Source: Streptomyces sp. Ru71 (GTDB lineage: Bacteria > Actinomycetota > Actinomycetes > Streptomycetales > Streptomycetaceae). Taken from it: DNA of 64,000 nt. This document shows, piece by piece, positions 59,013 through 64,000 of this stretch (the stretch's first letter is position 1; each line of letters opens with the position of its first letter). The DNA is taken from the NCBI RefSeq assembly GCF_002920535.1, contig NZ_PQSS01000028.1:22319-86318 (forward strand), read 5' to 3'. The position numbers were made by a program, and so were the translations under genes. The notes beneath the pieces were generated by a model. It worked only from the letters and a program-made list of their open reading frames with translations. It was not told where the DNA came from and made no database searches.

Positions 59013-60424
59013 CGGGCGGCAACCTCACCCTCGGCACCGGTCTCCAGCAGCGCCTGCGCGACCGCCTCCAGACCGACCGAACGCGACGCCTTCACGAGTA
59101 CGACGTCCCCCGGGCGCAACTCGCTGCGCAACAGGTCGACCGCCGCCTGTGCGTCGGACACGTGCACCGACTCCTCACCCCACGAACCCTCGTTATATGC
59201 GCCCAGTTGCAGCCAGGCGGCTTCCCTGCCGCCGACCGCGACGAGCTTGCTGACGTTGAGCCGGACGGCGAGCCGTCCGACCGCGTCGTGCTCGGCGAGC
59301 GCCTCGTCCCCGAGCTCGGCCATCTTGCCGAGCACCGCCCAGGTCCGCCGTCCCTTGCCCATGGCCACCAGCGCGCGCAGAGCGGCCTTCATGGACTCGG
59401 GGTTGGCGTTGTAGGCGTCGTTGACGATGGTCACGCCGTCCGGGCGCTCGGTGACCTCCATGCGCCACCGGGAGAGGGAGCCCGCCTCGGAGAGCGCGGT
59501 GGCGATCTCTTCCGCGGACATGCCCAGCTCATGGGCGACGGCGGCCGCGGCGAGCGCGTTCGACACGTGGTGCTCACCGTACAGGCGCATGGTCACATCG
59601 CTTGCACCGGAGGGTGTGTGAAGCCTGAAGGAAGGCTGTCCGCTGTCCGTGAGTCGCACGTTCTCGGCGCGTACGTCCGCTTCGTCGCTCTCCCCGAAGA
59701 GCACCACCTTCGCCTTCGTACGGGAGGCCATGGCGCGGACGTAGGGGTCGTCGGCGTTGAGGACCGCGATGCCGCCGTCCTCCACGGGCGGCAGGGACTC
59801 CACCAGTTCGCCCTTGGCCTGGGCGATCTGCTCGCGGCCGCCGAACTCGCCGATGTGCGCGGAGCCGACGTTGAGGACGAGACCGATGCGCGGCGGGGTC
59901 AGCTCGGTGAGGTAGCGGATGTGCCCGATGCCGCGCGCGCCCATCTCCAGCACGAGGAACTTCGTCTCCTCGGTGGCGGACAGGGCGGTCAGCGGCAGCC
60001 CGATCTCGTTGTTGAGCGAGCCGGGCGTGAACACCGTCGGCGCCTTGCGCTGGAGCACCTGCGCGATGAGGTCCTTGGTGCTGGTCTTGCCCGCCGAGCC
60101 GGTCAGCGCGACGAGGGTCGTACCGAGGCGGTGCACGACATGGCGGGCGAGGGCACCGAGGGCGCGCTGGACGTCGTCCACGACGATCGCGGGCACGCCG
60201 ACGGGGCGCGAGCCGAGAACGGCCGCCGCGCCCGCTTCGACGACCTGCGCCGCGAAGTCGTGGCCGTCCACGCGCTCGCCGACGAAGGCGACGAAGAGGC
60301 TGCCGGGCTCCACCTCGCGGGAGTCCCGGACCACAGGCCCGGTCACCTGCACCGACGGATCCGGTATGTCGTGCATCTGCCCGCCGACGACGCTTGCGAT
60401 CTCGGCGAGGGAGAGGGCGATCAC
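59009..60424 (-). CDS. murF: UDP-N-acetylmuramoyl-tripeptide--D-alanyl-D-alanine ligase
   Basis: It adds D-Ala-D-Ala to the precursor tripeptide. The 471-residue product has the ATP loop ALTGSAGKTSTKDL near residue 112. LEMGARGIGHIRYLTELTPP in the central domain and VNDAYNANPESMKAAL in the C-terminal domain are typical MurF blocks. GTG 60424 lies four bases after the murE stop. Confidence 0.97.
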   Translation of the reverse strand: MIALSLAEIASVVGGQMHDIPDPSVQVTGPVVRDSREVEPGSLFVAFVGERVDGHDFAAQVVEAGAAAVLGSRPVGVPAIVVDDVQRALGALARHVVHRLGTTLVALTGSAGKTSTKDLIAQVLQRKAPTVFTPGSLNNEIGLPLTALSATEETKFLVLEMGARGIGHIRYLTELTPPRIGLVLNVGSAHIGEFGGREQIAQAKGELVESLPPVEDGGIAVLNADDPYVRAMASRTKAKVVLFGESDEADVRAENVRLTDSGQPSFRLHTPSGASDVTMRLYGEHHVSNALAAAAVAHELGMSAEEIATALSEAGSLSRWRMEVTERPDGVTIVNDAYNANPESMKAALRALVAMGKGRRTWAVLGKMAELGDEALAEHDAVGRLAVRLNVSKLVAVGGREAAWLQLGAYNEGSWGEESVHVSDAQAAVDLLRSELRPGDVVLVKASRSVGLEAVAQALLETGAEGEVAAR

Positions 60425-60428
60425 TGGT

Positions 60429-61949
60429 TCATCCCTGGGTCTTCTGGATTGCTTCGCGAAGCACCTGGCGGTCGTCGAAGGGACGGACCACCCCGGCGAT
60501 GTCCTGCCCCTGCTCGTGGCCCTTGCCCGCGACCAGCACGGTGTCCCCGGGCTGCGCGCGGTCGACGGCCGCGGCGATCGCGGCGGCCCGGTCCTCGAAG
60601 AGGACGACCTCGCCGCGCTCGTGCGCGGGCACCGAGGCCGCGCCCTGGAGCATGGTCGCGAGGATCGCGAGCGGGTCCTCGGAGCGGGGGTTGTCGGAGG
60701 TCAGTACGGCGGTGTCGGCGAGCCGCGCCATGGCGGCGCCCATCGGCGCGCGCTTGGTGGTGTCCCGGTCGCCACCGCAGCCGAGCACGACGTGCAGCCG
60801 GCCCTTGGTGACCTTGCGCAGCGCCTTGAGCACCGACTCGACGGCGTCGGTCTTGTGGGCGTAGTCGACGACCGCGAGGTAGGGCTGCCCGGCGTCGACG
60901 CGCTCCAGGCGGCCCGGCACACCGGGTACGGCGGCGATGCCGTCGGCCGCGGCCTGCGGGTCGAGGCCGGCCGTGGCGAGGGCGACGAGGGCGGCGAGGG
61001 TGTTCGCCACGTTGAAGCCGCCCGGCAGCGGAGACTTGGCGCGCACGCGCTGCCCGTCGGGGCCGACGACGGTGAACGTCGAGTCCAGCGGGCCGACCTC
61101 GACGTCCTCGGCACGCCAGTCGGCGTCGGGGTGGCCCTCGGCGGAGTAGGTGACGACCGGGACGGTCGCCTCCTTCGCGAGCCGGCGGCCGTAGTCGTCG
61201 TCGAGGTTGACCACGCCCCGTTTGCTGCGTTTCGGCGTGAACAGCTGCGCCTTGGCCCGGAAGTAGTCCTCCATGTCGGAGTGGAACTCCATGTGTTCCG
61301 GGCTGAGGTTGGTGAAGACGGCGATGTCGAAGACGCAGCCGTCGACCCGGCCGAGGACCAGCGCGTGGCTGGAGACCTCCATGGCCACCGCCTCGACGCC
61401 GCGCTCGCGCATGACCGCGAACAGCGCCTGCAGATCGGTGGCTTCGGGCGTGGTGCGCTCGGACTTGATGCGCTCCTCGCCGATGCGCATCTCCACCGTG
61501 CCGATCAGACCGGTGCTGCGCGCGGTCTTCAGACCGCCCTCGACGAGGTAGGCGGTGGTGGTCTTGCCGGAGGTGCCGGTGATGCCGATCTGGAGCAGGT
61601 CCCGGCCCGGGTGGCCGTAGATCGTGGCCGCCAGCTCGCCCATCCGCCCGCGCGGGTCGTCGACCACCAGGACCGGCAGGCCGGTCGCGGCGGCGCGCTC
61701 GGCACCGGTCGGGTCGGTCAGCACCGCCGCCGCGCCCAGGCTCGCGGCCTGGGTGACGAAGTCGGCGCCGTGCGCGCGGGCACCGGGCAGGGCGGCGTAC
61801 AGGTCGCCGGGGCGGACGGCGCGCGAGTCGTGGGTGATGCCCGTGACCGCGGCGGTGCTCTCCGGCTGCTGGACACCCAGCTGGTCGGCGAGGTCCGCGA
61901 GGGGTGCGGCGGAGACCTGCGCCGGCCGGGGCGGTCCGGGGTATGTCAC
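60429..61949 (-). CDS. murE: UDP-N-acetylmuramoyl-tripeptide synthetase (diaminopimelate-adding)
   Basis: It adds diaminopimelate to UDP-MurNAc-L-Ala-D-Glu. The 506-residue product has the ATP loop GITGTSGKTTTAYL near residue 121. The diaminopimelate-recognition motif is DNPR in TSDNPRSEDPLAI, and VDYAHKTDAVESVLKAL is a further family block. GTG 61949 (VTYPGPPRPAQ) has AAGGG upstream. A GTG at 62084 in the same frame, with AGGA upstream, would add 45 poorly structured residues (MITPQPGNQGAPSPSLRP). Codon bias there is weaker, so I keep the shorter form. Confidence 0.94.
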   Translation of the reverse strand: MTYPGPPRPAQVSAAPLADLADQLGVQQPESTAAVTGITHDSRAVRPGDLYAALPGARAHGADFVTQAASLGAAAVLTDPTGAERAAATGLPVLVVDDPRGRMGELAATIYGHPGRDLLQIGITGTSGKTTTAYLVEGGLKTARSTGLIGTVEMRIGEERIKSERTTPEATDLQALFAVMRERGVEAVAMEVSSHALVLGRVDGCVFDIAVFTNLSPEHMEFHSDMEDYFRAKAQLFTPKRSKRGVVNLDDDYGRRLAKEATVPVVTYSAEGHPDADWRAEDVEVGPLDSTFTVVGPDGQRVRAKSPLPGGFNVANTLAALVALATAGLDPQAAADGIAAVPGVPGRLERVDAGQPYLAVVDYAHKTDAVESVLKALRKVTKGRLHVVLGCGGDRDTTKRAPMGAAMARLADTAVLTSDNPRSEDPLAILATMLQGAASVPAHERGEVVLFEDRAAAIAAAVDRAQPGDTVLVAGKGHEQGQDIAGVVRPFDDRQVLREAIQKTQG

Positions 61950-62146
61950 GGAAGCGCCCTTCTGGGTGTTTTGGGACTGATCAGCGTGTGGCACGGCGGT
62001 GAGCGTACCGGGCGCACCCGTCTTCGGGCGAAGTGAGGGGCTGGGGGCGCCCTGGTTCCCGGGCTGTGGGGTGATCATGGTCACGGATCGTTCCTGGCTG
62101 GTCGCGCTGATCGGCAGGGGGTCGGGTCCGGGGACGGGTCGGGGAT

Positions 62147-64000
62147 TTACGGCTGGTAGTCGACGGGCAGGTTCGCGGGGTGCGCTCCGGTCGGCGGGAC
62201 CTGGAGGGTCTTGAGCGCGAACTCCATCACCTGCTTGTAGATGGGGCCGCAGATCTGGCCGCCGAAGTAGCTGCCCGTGGTGGCGTTCTGGATCGCGCAG
62301 TAGACGGTGATGCGCGGTTTGTCGGCGGGCGCGAACCCGGCGAACGACGAGGTGTAGCCCTTGTAGCGGCCGGTGGCCGGATCCACACGGTTCGCGGTGC
62401 CGGTCTTGCCCGCCACTCGGTACCCGGGGATGCGCGCCTTGATGCCGGTGCCCTGCTCGTCGTCCACGACGGACTCCAGCATCTGGGCGAGCGTCCTGGC
62501 GGTCTTGGCGCTGACGACCCGTGTCTGCTCCGGCTTCTTGGCCGGGGTGAAGCGCCCGTCGGGTCCCTTGGTGCCGCGCACGAGAGTGGGCTCGACGCGC
62601 ACTCCGCCGTTGGCGATGGTCGAGTAGACGGACGCCGCCTGGATGGCGTTGATGGAGAAACCCTGGCCGAAAGGGATCGTGAACTGCTGCGAGGTCGACC
62701 ACTGGCCGGCCGGCGCGAGGATGCCCTTGGTCTCGCCGGGGAAACCGAGTCCGCTGTAGCTGCCGATGCCGAACTTGCGCAGGTAGGAGTAGAGCACCTG
62801 GTTCGCCTGCGGCTGGGTCTTGCCGAGCTGGCCGGTGGCGAGGATGGTGCCGATGTTGGAGGACTTGGCGAGCACGCCGTTGAGCGTGAGGTACCAGGTG
62901 CGGTGGTCGATGTCGTCCTGGAAGAGCCGGTCGCCGCGGTGCAGCCGGTTCGGCACGACGACGTGCGTGAGCGGCGTGGCGACGTTCTCCTCCAGTACGG
63001 CGGCCATCGACATCACCTTGGCGGTGGAGCCGGGCTCGTAGGCGTCCTGCACGGCCGCGTTGCCGAGCGCGGCGGGGTTGGCGTGCCGCAGGTCGTTGGG
63101 GTCGAAGCCGGGCGAGTTGGCCATGGCGAGGATCTCGCCGGTACGGGTGTCCTGGACGATCACATAGCCGCGGTCGGCCTTGGACTTCTTCACCTGCTCG
63201 GTGATGGCGTTCTGCGCGGCCCACTGGATGTCGCGGTCGATGGTCAGCTCGACGTCGCTGCCCGGCACGGCCGGCGTCTCCGTGGAGCCCGCGGTCGGGA
63301 CCTGACGGCCGCCGGACTGGGCGTAGCGGAGCTTGCCGTCCTTGCCGGCGAGCGTCTTCTCCAGCTGCTGCTCGATGCCGCCGCCGCCCTTGCCGTCGGC
63401 GTTGACCCAGCCCAGTATCCCGGCGGCGAGATCGCCGTTGGGGTAGATCCGCTTGCTGCTGGGGTCGGCGAAGACTCCGGCCAGGACGTTGACCGTGGAC
63501 TTGTCGGTGCCGGCCTTCTTGGCGAGCGCGACCTTGAGGTCCTTGATCTGCGTCCACACCTGCGGGGTGCGGCTCAGCGCGAGCCGCACGTAGCGCAGGT
63601 CCTTGTCCTTGGGCCGCAGCTTCTTCACCAGGTCGGCCTGGTCCTGGCCGAGGATCGGGGCGAGCAGCGCGGCGGCCTGCTCGGGGCCGTCGTCGATCTT
63701 CAGCTGCTTCCGGCTGAACATCGTCGGGTCGGCCGTGATGTCGTAGGCGTCGACGCTGGCGGCCAGGGCGACGCCGTTGCGGTCGGTGATGCCGCCGCGT
63801 TCGGCCGCCAGGGTGTGCACGACGTAGCGGTTCTGCTCTGCCTTGGCCGCGTAGGTGCTGGCGTCGACCGCCTGCACCTGGAGCAGCCGGAACACGAAGG
63901 CCGCCATGACGAGGGTCAGGCCGAGCCCGACCAGCCGCAGCCGGGGGCGCGGGCTGCCGAGCCGCAGCGTGCGCGGCGGCCCGGCCTGGCGGGGCGGGGC
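62147..64000 (-). CDS. ftsI: Septal transpeptidase FtsI (class B PBP), 5' end outside window
   Basis: The last 617 codons are present; the gene runs off the right edge. The visible part starts with a basic stretch and a single membrane helix (LRLVGLGLTLVMAAFVFRLLQVQ-like), then the class B dimerisation domain with RGGITDRNGVALAAS. The transpeptidase domain has all three motifs: SxxK as GSTAKVMSMAAV, SxN as SSNIGT, and KTGT in GKTGTANRVDP. It crosslinks septal peptidoglycan with FtsW. The gap to murE (61950-62146, or 62085-62146 with the longer murE) shows nothing else. Confidence 0.95.
   Translation of the reverse strand, partial: APPRQAGPPRTLRLGSPRPRLRLVGLGLTLVMAAFVFRLLQVQAVDASTYAAKAEQNRYVVHTLAAERGGITDRNGVALAASVDAYDITADPTMFSRKQLKIDDGPEQAAALLAPILGQDQADLVKKLRPKDKDLRYVRLALSRTPQVWTQIKDLKVALAKKAGTDKSTVNVLAGVFADPSSKRIYPNGDLAAGILGWVNADGKGGGGIEQQLEKTLAGKDGKLRYAQSGGRQVPTAGSTETPAVPGSDVELTIDRDIQWAAQNAITEQVKKSKADRGYVIVQDTRTGEILAMANSPGFDPNDLRHANPAALGNAAVQDAYEPGSTAKVMSMAAVLEENVATPLTHVVVPNRLHRGDRLFQDDIDHRTWYLTLNGVLAKSSNIGTILATGQLGKTQPQANQVLYSYLRKFGIGSYSGLGFPGETKGILAPAGQWSTSQQFTIPFGQGFSINAIQAASVYSTIANGGVRVEPTLVRGTKGPDGRFTPAKKPEQTRVVSAKTARTLAQMLESVVDDEQGTGIKARIPGYRVAGKTGTANRVDPATGRYKGYTSSFAGFAPADKPRITVYCAIQNATTGSYFGGQICGPIYKQVMEFALKTLQVPPTGAHPANLPVDYQP

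Noticed and set aside
1..64000. TTA leucine codons (bldA control)
   Set aside because: The TTA/TAA strings I noticed inside genes (for example near 16008, 49760 and 54361) were out of frame; I did not make an exhaustive count.

Overview
This window is chromosomal DNA from a Streptomyces-like actinomycete. The base composition is very GC-rich, codons end mostly in G or C, and GTG starts are common. Many operon genes overlap by 4 bp (ATGA/GTGA). The gene order from lgt through trp, his, dnaE, ileS and divIVA to ftsZ and the mur genes matches what I recall of the Streptomyces coelicolor core (roughly SCO2034-SCO2090). That match is from memory, not a search. No tRNA, rRNA, CRISPR array, prophage or intact insertion sequence was seen.

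Region by region. 1-196 is the end of a CitE-like lyase gene. 285-9107 (minus strand) holds lgt, a DsbA-like protein, and the tryptophan cluster trpC-trpM-trpB-trpA. Three small membrane proteins sit between trpC and trpE-hisI. 9178-11744 is a short accessory insert: a TIGR03085-type protein, an MFS exporter and its ArsR-type regulator. 11868-17566 (minus) is the histidine operon hisD-hisC-hisB-small membrane protein-hisH-priA-ridA-hisF. No trpF is present, and priA carries the residues expected of the dual His/Trp isomerase, so it links the two pathways. 17769-26438 holds poorly known genes: a repeat-rich membrane protein, a helical protein, a LON-domain protein, YbaK, an ABC transporter with a DUF2567-like partner, a NYN-domain protein and a 53-residue basic protein. 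26523-30062 is dnaE. 30299-36363 carries a DUF2252 protein, a membrane protein, a second DsbA-like protein, PhoD phosphatase and a secreted metalloprotease. 36371-42743 has a hydrolase, an MscS channel, a short-chain dehydrogenase, a sodium/proton antiporter, a GNAT, an RluD-type pseudouridine synthase and lspA. 42814-47829 has a DksA-type zinc-finger protein with a long histone-H1-like tail, divergent from ileS, which is preceded by a translational T-box. 47985-64000 (minus) is the division and cell wall cluster: ftsI, murE, murF, mraY, murD, ftsW, murG, ftsQ, ftsZ, pgeF, yggS, sepF, yggT, divIVA.

Most of the window is conserved housekeeping DNA. The best leads for something undescribed are these: the trio of membrane proteins embedded in the trp cluster together with TrpM; operator-like dyads before hisD, the ArsR gene and phoD; several candidate leaderless genes; the DksA/H1-tail fusion; and a GTG-TAG start-stop element at 19465. 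The ileS T-box can be folded by eye into both of its competing states.
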